A stretch of DNA of 64,000 nucleotides from Sphingomonas panni. GTDB lineage: Bacteria > Pseudomonadota > Alphaproteobacteria > Sphingomonadales > Sphingomonadaceae. Where the stretch lies: NCBI RefSeq assembly GCF_022664435.1, contig NZ_JAKREU010000011.1, positions 1 to 64,000 on the forward strand, in the 5' to 3' direction. The notes under the pieces are model-generated. The model saw only the letters and a list, made by a program, of their open reading frames with translations, did not search any database and had not been told where the DNA came from. The translations under genes and the position numbers were made by a program. Shown here in pieces: positions 7,695 to 16,900 of the stretch (within the stretch, counting starts at the first letter, position 1; every line of letters starts with the position of its first letter).

Positions 7695-9890
7695 ATGGCC
7701 CATTCAGCCGCGACCGCCCCTAGCATGACGCCCGGCACGCTTCAAACCATGCGCCCGACGCATCGGTTCCTTGGGGCGATGGAGGCGTTGGCTGAGGCGG
7801 AACGGGGGCAATTGCCGCTATGGATGCCGGTCGCATTGGGGTCGGGAATCGCCGCCTGGTTCCTGTTGCCGGGGCGGGGGGCGTGGGTCGCGTTCCTGTT
7901 GCTGGCGCTGTCGATCGCGCTGGCGGGGATGGTGCTGCCCTGGGGCACGCGCATCGCGCGGGCGATCACGGGGGCCGGAATGCTGGCGATGCTGGGTTGT
8001 GCGCTGGTGTGGTGGCGCGCCGAGCGGGTGGCCGCGCCGGTGCTTGCCCGGCCGGTGGTGGTGGCGTTCGAAGGGTTGGTCGAGCGGGTCGAGCCGCTAC
8101 CCGCGCGGGAGGCGGTTCGACTGACTCTGCGGCCCGACGCGGCCAGCGACCTGCCGCCGCGTATCCGCGTCAACCTGTCCGAAAAGGATGTGCCGCCGGG
8201 CTTGGCGTCCGGCGCACGGATCGCGTTGCGCGCGCGGTTGCTGCCGCCACCGACCGCTGCAGTGCCGGGAGCCTATGACTTTGCGCGAGCGGCATGGTTT
8301 CAGGGGCTGGGCGCGACCGGGCGCGGCTTTGCGCCGGTGACGGTCGTAACCGCGGGCGATCCGGGCAATGCGGCGCTACGCGACCGGCTGACCAGCCATA
8401 TCCTGTCGCGGGTGGAGGGCAGTACCGGCGGGATCGCCGCCGCCTTCGTCACCGGCGACCGGGGCGCGATCGTCGAGGCGGATGCCGAGGCGATGCGACG
8501 GTCAGGCCTTGCGCATCTTTTGTCGATCAGCGGGCTGCACGTCACGGCGGTCGTCGTGGCGACGATGACGCTGGTGCTGAAGCTGCTCGCCCTGTTCCCG
8601 CCCTTGGCGCTGCGCCTGCGGCTGCCGGTCGTCGCGGCGGGGGCGGGGGCGTGCGCCGCGCTGTTCTATACCTGGCTGTCGGGCGCGGACGTGCCGACGG
8701 TGCGGTCGTGCATTGCGGCGCTGCTGGTGCTGGCGGCACTGTCGCTGGGGCGCGAGGCGATTACGCTACGAATGATCGCGACGGGCGCGTTGCTGGTGCT
8801 GCTGGTTCTGCCGGAGTCGCTTGCCGGGCCAAGTTTTCAGCTGAGCTTTGCCGCCGTCACCGCCATCGTCGCGCTGCACGAGCATCCCCGTATCCGAGGC
8901 TGGTTTCTGGCGCGGGACGAAGCGGTCGGGTGGAAGCTGGCGCGCAGTCTCGGCTCGCTGCTGCTGACCGGGGTAGCGGTCGAGGCGGCGTTGATGCCGA
9001 TCGGGCTGTATCATTTCCACACCGCCGGGATGTACGGCGCGCTGGCGAATATCGTCGCGATCCCGCTGACGACCTTCGTGACCATGCCGCTGGAGGCGGT
9101 GGCGCTTCTGCTCGACATGGTCGGGCTGGGCGCGCCGGCATGGTGGGCGGTCGAGCGGTCGCTGGCCTTGCTGCTGTGGATCGCGCACCGCGTGGCATCC
9201 GCACCGGGATCGGTCGCGGCTTTGCCGGCAATGCCCGATGGCGCTTTCGCCCTGATGGTGATGGGAGGCCTGTGGATCGCACTGTGGCGGACCGCGTGGC
9301 GGCGCTGGGGCGTGGTGCCGCTGCTCGCCGGTGCGATCTGGGCACTGGCGACCCCTGCGCCAGACCTGCTGGTGACGGGCGACGGGCGGCATCTGGCACT
9401 GGCGACCGACAATGGCGGCATGGCGATCCTGCGCGACCGGGCGGGGGACTATGTGCGCTCGACACTGGGCGAAGGGGGCGGGGTGATCGGCGATCTGCCG
9501 CCGCTGTCCGAACAGCCGGGCGCGCGGTGCAACCCCGACTTGTGCATTGCCCGGCGATCGGCGGGGGGACGCATATGGACGATCCTCGCCACCCGCAGCG
9601 GCTATGCGGTGCCGTGGGCGGAACTCATCGCCGCCTGCGCGCGTGCCGACATCGTGGTCAGCGAACGGCGGCTGCCCGACAAATGTGCTCCCCGCTGGCT
9701 GAAGCTCGACCGTAGGATGTTGGCGCGCACCGGCGGGGTGGCCGTGACGTTATCGACCGGGCGGGTAACCATGGTGCGGAGCGGGGGACGGCATCCGTGG
9801 GAGGTTCCGCAGACGATCGCGCCGCCGCGTCCGCCCTATCGTGATCGGCGGAACGGGCGGAACGGCGGGGCCTCCGACGCCTTGCGGTGA
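7695..9890 (+). CDS. comEC: ComEC/Rec2 family DNA-uptake membrane protein
   Basis: About 731 residues. It has an N-terminal DUF4131-like segment with clustered TMs, a central Competence domain (signature LLSISGLHVTAV and the following TM bundle), and a C-terminal soluble region resembling the ComEC metallo-beta-lactamase-like part but short and without an obvious HxHxDH motif. ComEC forms the inner-membrane channel for single-stranded DNA in natural transformation; in many proteobacteria the gene is kept without proven competence. The start is uncertain: ATGs at 7695, 7725 and 7749 are in frame and none has a strong Shine-Dalgarno. The 3' end overlaps the converging small gene at 9836 by about 55 nt. 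Confidence 0.9.
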   Translation: MAHSAATAPSMTPGTLQTMRPTHRFLGAMEALAEAERGQLPLWMPVALGSGIAAWFLLPGRGAWVAFLLLALSIALAGMVLPWGTRIARAITGAGMLAMLGCALVWWRAERVAAPVLARPVVVAFEGLVERVEPLPAREAVRLTLRPDAASDLPPRIRVNLSEKDVPPGLASGARIALRARLLPPPTAAVPGAYDFARAAWFQGLGATGRGFAPVTVVTAGDPGNAALRDRLTSHILSRVEGSTGGIAAAFVTGDRGAIVEADAEAMRRSGLAHLLSISGLHVTAVVVATMTLVLKLLALFPPLALRLRLPVVAAGAGACAALFYTWLSGADVPTVRSCIAALLVLAALSLGREAITLRMIATGALLVLLVLPESLAGPSFQLSFAAVTAIVALHEHPRIRGWFLARDEAVGWKLARSLGSLLLTGVAVEAALMPIGLYHFHTAGMYGALANIVAIPLTTFVTMPLEAVALLLDMVGLGAPAWWAVERSLALLLWIAHRVASAPGSVAALPAMPDGAFALMVMGGLWIALWRTAWRRWGVVPLLAGAIWALATPAPDLLVTGDGRHLALATDNGGMAILRDRAGDYVRSTLGEGGGVIGDLPPLSEQPGARCNPDLCIARRSAGGRIWTILATRSGYAVPWAELIAACARADIVVSERRLPDKCAPRWLKLDRRMLARTGGVAVTLSTGRVTMVRSGGRHPWEVPQTIAPPRPPYRDRRNGRNGGASDALR

Positions 9891-10057
9891 TCGTTGATCG
9901 CGATACGGGCGCAGACGAATGCGAACCAACCGATCAGCAGGCCCCCGATCACGAATGCCCAGGGTAGCGGCAGCTTCGGCGCGAACAGCGCGCGTATGGG
10001 CAGCAACGCCGCCGACCGCACGAAGACGCTGCGCCCGGTCCAGTTCGCCCCGATCAT
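9836..10057 (-). CDS. Small single-TM protein downstream of dcd
   Basis: 73 residues with one strong hydrophobic helix (about residues 31-52, PWAFVIGGLLIGWFAFVCA) and a basic, proline-containing tail. The ATG at 10057 lies two bases after the dcd stop, so it looks like the last gene of the UPF0262-GH25-cdd-dcd run. Its 3' end overlaps the comEC 3' end on the opposite strand by 55 nt. No known family was recognised. Confidence 0.55.
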   Translation of the reverse strand: MIGANWTGRSVFVRSAALLPIRALFAPKLPLPWAFVIGGLLIGWFAFVCARIAINDHRKASEAPPFRPFRRSR

Positions 10058-10059
10058 CG

Positions 10060-10614
10060 TCAGAGCCTTGGCAGCGTCACGCCGCGCTGGCCCATATATT
10101 TGCCCGCACGGTCGGCATAGCTGGTGCCGCAGGGCTGGTCGCCCTTCAGGAACAGGAACTGGCACGCGCCTTCGTTCGCATAGATTTTGGCGGGCAGCGG
10201 CGTGGTGTTCGAAAATTCCAGCGTAACGTGACCTTCCCATTCCGGCTCCAGCGGGGTCACGTTCACGATGATCCCGCACCGGGCATAGGTCGACTTGCCG
10301 AGGCAGATGACCAGCACGTCGCGTGGCACACGGAAATATTCGACCGTACGGGCCAGTGCGAAGCTGTTCGGCGGGATGATGCACACATCGGTCTTGCGAT
10401 CGACAAAGCTGTTCTGGGCAAAGTCCTTGGGGTCCACCACCGCCGAATCGACGTTGGTGAAGATCTTGAACTCGTCCGACACCCGCGCGTCATAGCCATA
10501 GGACGACAGGCCATAGCTGATGCAGCCTTCGCGCCGCTGCGATTCGACGAATGGTTCGATCATCCCCGTCGCCAGCGCCTGTTCGCGAATCCAATGGTCC
10601 GACAGGATGCTCAT
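10060..10614 (-). CDS. dcd: dCTP deaminase
   Basis: 184 residues, the usual length. The enzyme deaminates dCTP to dUTP, feeding dUTPase and thymidylate synthesis. Recognised by the N-terminal MSILSDHWIREQA, the SSYGYDARVSDEF segment, the nucleotide-binding GKSTYARCG motif and the catalytic-Glu region TLEFSNTTPLPAKIYANEG. The start overlaps the cdd stop as ATGA, so the two pyrimidine-salvage deaminases are translationally coupled. Confidence 0.97.
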   Translation of the reverse strand: MSILSDHWIREQALATGMIEPFVESQRREGCISYGLSSYGYDARVSDEFKIFTNVDSAVVDPKDFAQNSFVDRKTDVCIIPPNSFALARTVEYFRVPRDVLVICLGKSTYARCGIIVNVTPLEPEWEGHVTLEFSNTTPLPAKIYANEGACQFLFLKGDQPCGTSYADRAGKYMGQRGVTLPRL

Positions 10615-11054
10615 GCTTTTCCCCCAATGCCCAGATCGCCCGGCCCGAAGGCGTGCGGCAACAGATCGGAGAGACGATGCGTCTCGATCTCACCGCCGCC
10701 AAGGCCGGAACAGTAAACCGCCAGATCGCGCCCGCCCATCTGCGCCGCTTCGTTCAGCACCTGCCGGCAGCGGCCGCAGGGACGGATCGGATCGGTATCG
10801 CCTTCGCCCATCCGGCCGCCGACGATGCCGACCGCGACGATCTGGTCGAGCTTGCCGGCACCGCTGGCCGTTGCGGTCGCGACCGTTTCGGCGCAGAGCG
10901 ACAGGCCGTAGCTGGCATTCTCGAAGTTCGTGCCGGTGACGATCGAGCCGTCGACCAGCAACAGCGCGGCCCCGACGGCGAAGCGCGAATAGGGCGCGTG
11001 CGCATGGGCGGCGGCGGCGCGTGCCGCCTCGATCAACTGGGCAGGTTCGGTCAT
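10611..11054 (-). CDS. cdd: Cytidine deaminase
   Basis: 147-residue homotetrameric-type cytidine deaminase converting cytidine or deoxycytidine to uridine. The zinc site is complete: Cys54-Ala-Glu56 in SLCAE, and Cys93/Cys96 in RPCGRCRQ; the substrate motif NFENASYG is also present. The start is the ATG at 11054, overlapping the upstream gene stop by ATGA; the frame is open further upstream but only through the GH25-like gene. Its neighbour dcd acts on the same pyrimidine pool. Confidence 0.96.
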   Translation of the reverse strand: MTEPAQLIEAARAAAAHAHAPYSRFAVGAALLLVDGSIVTGTNFENASYGLSLCAETVATATASGAGKLDQIVAVGIVGGRMGEGDTDPIRPCGRCRQVLNEAAQMGGRDLAVYCSGLGGGEIETHRLSDLLPHAFGPGDLGIGGKA

Positions 11055-11722
11055 TGGGCGGCTACACTCCACGCGACAGGGTTGGCGACGCCGTCGATGG
11101 TGCGCGCCGGGTTCGCCTGCCACATCCGCCACGGCCGCGCCAGATAGTCGGGTTCGAAGAAGCGCCGCGTCGCCCAGAGCGGGCGGACGATCGCCTCGCT
11201 CACCCGATATTCGTCCTCGAACGCTGGCGAGATACGCAGCATCATCGGCCGCCCGTCATGATATTCGGCGGGGCCAAGGAACCCGCGAATGGCGGTCAGC
11301 ACCTGTGGCCGGGTCGGCCGCGCATCGCAATCGGGGGTGAAATCGAGCGCGAGGGCGGCGGGCAGCGCGTCGGCGGCGCGCGGGACGGTGGTCAGATAGG
11401 CGGTGACCTGATCGGCGGTCGGCTCGCACAGCGACAAGACATGGAGCGCGCCGTGGCGCAGGCCGGCCGCGTGCGCCCCGTTCCAGTTCGCCTCGAACGC
11501 CGGATCGCGGGTCGTGCCGGTCGATGCGGTGATAAAGGCGAAGTCCGCGCCCCGCGCCCGCACCATGCCCCAATCGACCGCGCCGTTGCTTGCGGAGACG
11601 GTCAGGCCCTGCACCGCAAAGCGCTTCTCGTCGGGATGCCAGCCGGCGGACCAGCGCCACGCGACCAGCGCCGCGATCGCCAGCAGTGCCAGCGCGCCCA
11701 GAATTAGCCGATTACGCATCAT
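11051..11722 (-). CDS. GH25 lysozyme-like protein with degenerate active site, membrane-anchored
   Basis: 223 residues: an N-terminal TM or signal anchor (about 6-22), then a domain with the overall GH25 (Chalaropsis-type muramidase) pattern: GLTVSASNGAVDW, a FAFITASTG strand, and LALDFTPDC. In active GH25 enzymes the first strand carries an Asp (GxDVS), and the fifth strand ends DxE. Here the positions read Thr41 and Asp127-Phe-Thr129, and the usual KATEG reads TASTG. So the fold seems kept while at least two acidic residues are lost. It overlaps UPF0262 upstream and cdd downstream by ATGA, so it may be a non-catalytic peptidoglycan-binding protein. The family assignment is moderately secure. 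Confidence 0.7.
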   Translation of the reverse strand: MMRNRLILGALALLAIAALVAWRWSAGWHPDEKRFAVQGLTVSASNGAVDWGMVRARGADFAFITASTGTTRDPAFEANWNGAHAAGLRHGALHVLSLCEPTADQVTAYLTTVPRAADALPAALALDFTPDCDARPTRPQVLTAIRGFLGPAEYHDGRPMMLRISPAFEDEYRVSEAIVRPLWATRRFFEPDYLARPWRMWQANPARTIDGVANPVAWSVAAQ

Positions 11723-12201
11723 CCCTTGATATGCAGCACGCAGATCAGGGTGAACAGGCGGCGCGCGGTGTCGAAATCAATCGCCACCTTGCCGTCCAGC
11801 CGTTCGCGCAGCGCCTCCGCCGCCTCGTTGTGAATGCCGCGACGGGCCATGTCGATCGTCTCGATCTCGTGCGGGGTCGCCTGGCGGATGGCTTTGTAAT
11901 AGCTGTCGCAGATCGCGAAATAGTCGCGGATCGGGCGACGCAGCCGCGCCATGCCCAGCACCAGCGTTTCGACCAGAGTCCCGTCCTCGCGCGCAATGTC
12001 GATCGCCAGTCGTCCTTCGGGCACCGACAGCGCGATCCGATACGGTCCGGCATAATTGTCCGGCGTCGCGCGCTGCGGGGCGAAGTGATTCGCCTCTAGC
12101 AGGTCGAAGATGGCGATGCGGCGTTCCTGCTCGATATCGGCGCTGCGCCACAGGATCGTGCGCTCGTCCAGGGTGACATCGATGATCCGGGGGTCGGCCA
12201 T
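11719..12201 (-). CDS. UPF0262 family protein
   Basis: 160 residues with the signature N-terminus RIIDVTLDERTILWRSADIEQERRIAIFDL and the conserved segments GPYRIALSVPEGRLAIDI and RPIRDYFAICDSYYKAI. The family is restricted largely to alphaproteobacteria and has no known function. I take the ATG at 12201; a GTG three codons upstream (12210) is also possible. It is divergent from dnaB, with about 80 nt between starts, and overlaps the GH25-like gene by ATGA. Confidence 0.9.
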   Translation of the reverse strand: MADPRIIDVTLDERTILWRSADIEQERRIAIFDLLEANHFAPQRATPDNYAGPYRIALSVPEGRLAIDIAREDGTLVETLVLGMARLRRPIRDYFAICDSYYKAIRQATPHEIETIDMARRGIHNEAAEALRERLDGKVAIDFDTARRLFTLICVLHIKG

Positions 12202-12281
12202 CCGCCGCACTTAGCGAGTTGTCCGGCGTTTCCCCAGCCCCTTTCGCTTGCCGTCGAACGTCGGGAGTGGGAGAGGGGGGC

Positions 12282-13793
12282 ATGGCTACTGTTCACAGCA
12301 TCGGCGGGGGTACTCCCCCGCAACCGCCGCGCGTGCCCCACAATGTCGACGCGGAGGCCGCGCTGCTCGGCGCGATGCTCATCGACAATGGTCTTGCCGA
12401 CGATATGGTCGAGCGGCTGGATCTCGAACATTTCTACGACCCCGCCCATGCGCGCATCTTCGAACGCATCCGCGACGTGCGCCGCACCGGCATGATCGCC
12501 AGCCCCGTGACGCTCCGACCGATGTTCGACGGGGACGAATTGCTCGCGGCGCGCGGCGGCACGCAGTACCTGATCGAGATCACCGGCAGCAACGCGAGCC
12601 TCATCGGCGCTCGGCAGTTCGCGCAGCAAATCTACGATCTGGCGCAGCTGCGCGCATTGATTACCGTCGGGCGTACGCTGGTCGAAAACGCCACCGACAC
12701 CTCGACCGAGGTCGATCCGAAGAAGCAGATCGAGGCGGCGGAAGAAGCGCTGTTCAAGGTCGCGGCGGAGGGCACCACCGCCAATGCGGTCAAGTCGTTC
12801 GCGCAGGCGACGACCATGGCGGTGCGCATGGCCGAACGCGCGATGAATTCGGGTGGCGGCCTGTCCGGCGTCACCACCGGGCTCGATTCGGTCAACGGCC
12901 GGATCGGCGGTATGCACCACAGCGATCTCATCATCCTTGCCGGCCGTCCCGGCATGGGGAAGACGTCGCTCGCCACCAACATCGCATTCAACGCGGCGCA
13001 GCGCTACATGGACGACCAGCGCGCGGGCATGGAAAAGGGCAAGTCGGTCGGCGCGAAGGTCGCGTTCTTTTCGCTGGAAATGTCCGCCGATCAGCTGGCC
13101 ACGCGTATCATGGCGGAGCAGGCGGCGATCAGCTCCGAAGCATTGCGCATGGGCAAGATTCGCAAGGAGGATTTCACCCGCCTCGCCAACGCCGCCGCCG
13201 ATCTGGAGCAGTTGCCGCTCTATATCGACGATACCGCCGGCCTCTCCATCTCCGGTCTGCATACCCGGGTCCGCCGCTTGCAGCGCAAGCTGGACGGCGA
13301 ATTGGGGTTGGTGGTCGTCGACTATCTCCAGCTGCTCCAGGGATCGGGCAAGGGCAGCGACAACCGCGTGCAGGAAATCTCGGAGATTTCGCGCGGGCTA
13401 AAGACGCTGGCGAAGGATATCGGCGTACCGGTGATGGCGCTGTCGCAGCTGTCGCGTGCCGTCGAGCAGCGCGAGGACAAGCGTCCGCAGCTGTCCGATC
13501 TTCGCGAATCCGGCTCGATCGAGCAGGACGCCGACATGGTCTGGTTCGTCTACCGCGAGGACTATTACGTCGCGGCAAAGGAGCCGAAGCGTCCGCGCGA
13601 CGGCGACGATGCCAAGGTGTTCGAGGACCATGCGAAATGGGCGATGGACATGGAGCGGGTCTACGGCCTCGCCGAACTCATCATCGCCAAGCAGCGTCAC
13701 GGTGCGACGGGCAAGGTCACGCTGAAGTTCGAACCGCAGATCACCAAGTTCAGCGACTATGCCGGTGGCGGGTTCAGCGGGCTGGACGAATAG
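12282..13793 (+). CDS. dnaB: Replicative DNA helicase DnaB
   Basis: 503-residue hexameric helicase of the replication fork. It has an N-terminal DnaB domain (PHNVDAEAALLGAMLIDN), a linker, and a RecA-like C-terminal ATPase: Walker A GRPGMGKTS at about residues 221-229, the Walker B strand VVVDYLQLL, and the SQLSRAVEQREDKRPQLSDLRESG region. The ATG at 12282 follows a G-rich run (gagagggggg). An in-frame extension to 12219 lies before any SD-like sequence and is rejected. A shared hairpin downstream separates it from the converging TonB receptor gene. Confidence 0.98.
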   Translation: MATVHSIGGGTPPQPPRVPHNVDAEAALLGAMLIDNGLADDMVERLDLEHFYDPAHARIFERIRDVRRTGMIASPVTLRPMFDGDELLAARGGTQYLIEITGSNASLIGARQFAQQIYDLAQLRALITVGRTLVENATDTSTEVDPKKQIEAAEEALFKVAAEGTTANAVKSFAQATTMAVRMAERAMNSGGGLSGVTTGLDSVNGRIGGMHHSDLIILAGRPGMGKTSLATNIAFNAAQRYMDDQRAGMEKGKSVGAKVAFFSLEMSADQLATRIMAEQAAISSEALRMGKIRKEDFTRLANAAADLEQLPLYIDDTAGLSISGLHTRVRRLQRKLDGELGLVVVDYLQLLQGSGKGSDNRVQEISEISRGLKTLAKDIGVPVMALSQLSRAVEQREDKRPQLSDLRESGSIEQDADMVWFVYREDYYVAAKEPKRPRDGDDAKVFEDHAKWAMDMERVYGLAELIIAKQRHGATGKVTLKFEPQITKFSDYAGGGFSGLDE

Positions 13794-13874
13794 AAGCGCA
13801 CCTGCACGGGGCGTGGGATTGGCGAAAATTTCAGCGGTCGCTGGAACCATGTTCCCGGCTCGCACAAAAGAATT

Positions 13875-13900
13875 GGGGAGGCGCCATCAGGCACCTCCCC
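13875..13900 (-). terminator. Hairpin terminator between dnaB and the TonB receptor
   Basis: An 11-bp stem, GGGGAGGCGCC pairing with GGCACCTCCCC around an ATCA loop, with one mismatch on the plus strand and a G-T wobble on the minus strand. On the minus strand it is followed by AATTCTTTT, so it looks like the intrinsic terminator of the receptor gene, and it may also stop dnaB transcription. Confidence 0.75.
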
Positions 13901-13919
13901 AGTTGTTCCGTTCCGGGGT

Positions 13920-16900
13920 TTATATGCGGAACAACGCGCCGATGACGATCCGACGATCGTTCAGGAAGCTGAACCGGTCGTACTTCTGGCCACCGGAGTC
14001 GATGATGCCGTAAGCCTTGCTCTTGGTATCCAGAATGTTGGCGATCGACCCGCGCAGCTGAAGGTTGCCGATGTTGAACTTCAGCGATGCGTCGAGGAAC
14101 CCGGCGGTGTCGGCGTAGATCGGGTTGCCCGTCACATAGTCGCGATAGGTCAGCAGGTAGGACGAGCGCCAGTTATAGGCGAGGCGCGCCTCGACCACCT
14201 TGTCCTGATAGATGGCAACCGCATTGGCGATATGCTTCGACTGGCCGGTCAGGTCGCTGACACCCCAGCGGAACACCTGCGTCACGTCGTCCGGCACGCC
14301 GTCGCCATCGGCATCGGCACCGTTGCCCGGCGGCGTCGTCTTCGCATCGATGAAGGTGTAGTTGCCCTGGAAGCCGAGATGCTTCAGCGGTCCGGGCAGG
14401 AAGTCGAAGAACTGCTGATAGCCGATCTCGACACCCTTTACCGTCGCCTTCGCCTGATTGACCGGGCCGTTGTAGACGATGTTCAGCGTCTTCCCGTCCA
14501 GCGTCGTGGTGCCCAGCGACAAGTCGCCGTTGGTAATGATGTTCTGCAGCTTCTTGTAAAAGCCCGCGACCGACAGGTAGCCACCCTTGAAATACCATTC
14601 GTAGGACAGGTCGAAATTGTCGGCGGTCGTGGGCTTCAGGAACGGGTTGCCGCGACTGACGCGGATTTCGCTGGCCGAGATGTCCTGGGCACCACGATCG
14701 ACCCCGAACAACGGGTCGTTGCGATCGGTAATCTGCGGATACCGGGTGGTCGTCGTGGTGATGACATATTCCTGCGACGCGCGCAGGTCCTGTACGTTCG
14801 GCCGGCTCAGCCCCTTGCTGTAGCCGAAGCGGAACAGCATCTCGCGGTTCAGGTTGAACTTCATGTTGAACGACGGGAGCCACCGTTCGTCGACCAGGTT
14901 GAGCGTGGTCGGAATCGCGGCCTGTTCCGCATAGGCAACCGCTTGCGGCGCGAAGTCGCGAATGTCGTCGCGGCTTTCGGCGTTGTCGGTGCGCAGGCGC
15001 TGACCCGTGGTCGGATCGAACGTATATTGGCAGTTCTGCTGACCAGCGCCGCCTGCCGGATTACAGGACGGCAGATCGGGGTTGAACGGCCGGAACGCCT
15101 GAAAGCCCGACGATTGCAGTTCGGTGCGCGAATACCGCACGCCGACATTGCCGTCGGTCGACATGTCGCCGTCGAAGTCATGCTTGAAGTCGACGCGAAT
15201 ATAGGCGTTCTTCGTCCGTTCGGTGATGTCGGACGTATCTTCGGGGCGATAGACGCCCCGGCCGAACCGCGTACCATCGTCGATCCCGCGCGGTACCCAG
15301 TTGCCCAGCGTGGTGAGCTGCGGTTCGCTGGCGATATATTTGCGGAATGCCGAATAGTCGTTGAGGATGTTGTGGTTCACGAACACGAAGTCCGTGTTGT
15401 TGCCCTGAACGACGCCGTCCCCACGGAAAAAGTCCTTGTAGCTGACTGCTTCAAAGCCCTTGCTCGGGTCCTGGAACGTGCCGGCGATGCCATAGCCCCC
15501 GGCCCATGCCGGCGCGATCGCGCCCCAGTTGAGCGCCATTTCGGAATTGACCTGGCTGCGTTCGGCGAAGCGCGCACCGAACTTGATGCTGTCGAACCAG
15601 CCGGCAAGGCCATCGCCGCCCGACACGTCATAGGCGGCGTCGCCGCGCAGCGCATACAGGTCGCCCTTGCCATTCTGGAACTGATCCGCCGCGAACTGGA
15701 AGTTCGCGCCGTTGAAGTCGGCCGAACTGGTCGGCGACGGGATGTAGACGCCGGGCGTGGTGACGACGCCGTTGGTGGTGATCGGATCGCGATCGCCGGT
15801 GAAGCGGGTGTTGCCCGGATTGAACCGGTGCGCGGGATCGATGAAGAATTCCACGCGCGGATGGTCGAGGTCCGGCTTTACGTAGAAGTTGAAGTAGCTG
15901 TTCATGCCACCCCAAATCTGACGCTGCCGCGCATCGGCCTTCGTATATTGCCCGTCGAGCGTCACATAGAAGCGGTCGGTCGCATTCCATTTGACGTTGA
16001 GGCTGAAGTCCTCCGTCGTGGCCTCTTCCTGCTTGCCGACGCCGAGCATGCCGATGTCGCGACCGCGCGCGCCGGTCCACGAATCGTTGTTGCTGGTGAC
16101 CAGACCCGATTCCATAAGGCCGCCGCGCACCGGATACAGGGTTTCGCAATCGCCGGGCTGGACCGGCCGGCCGCCGGGGCCGCTGCATAGCGGCAGGCCG
16201 CCCGATCCCCAATTCTTGTCGAGCTGCAGGTTCTGCACGCCGACCTGAACGCCGCCATTATGGTCCGGGAACCATTCCAGCGTCTGTTCGACGCTGTTGA
16301 TCTTCGATTCGACGCGAATGTATTTGAACGTCGCCTGCAGGCTGTCAGTCCGCCACTGCAATGCGCCATAGTAGCTGATCCGGTCGCGATCGAACTGGGT
16401 GTTGCGCAGCTGGAAGCCGGGGGTGATGCCGACGATGCGCGACGGATCGGCACCAATGAACTCGTTCGCCCGCGTATCGTCGTTGAAGGCGGTGGTTTCG
16501 GGAACGTTGCCGTTGGCATCGAGGACGCGCGGGATCGGCGGGCTTTGCTGCCAGCCGTTGATGCGCGAATCGAGGCGCGAACGCGAATAGGAGCCAAGGA
16601 TGCCGAATTCGCCGATCCCGGTCTGGAACCGCTTGCCCGCCGTGATGCTGCCCTGTGGCGACCATTTCTTGCGCAGGTCGGAATAGGTGCCGTCGACCGC
16701 GATGACGAACAGATCCTTCTTGCTGTCGAACGGTTCCAGCGTGCGCAGGTTGATCGACCCGCCGATGCCGCCTTCGATCAGGTCGGCGCTCTGGTTCTTG
16801 TAGACGTCGACGCCGCCGACCAGTTCGGGCGGAATGCTGGAAAAATCGAGCGCGCGGCCGCCATTCGCCGAGAAGGCGTCGCGACCGTTGAATTCCGAGC

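Noticed and set aside
14232..16190. 652-codon plus-strand frame opposite the TonB receptor
   Set aside because: No recognisable domain; the receptor in the other strand has plug and barrel features throughout.
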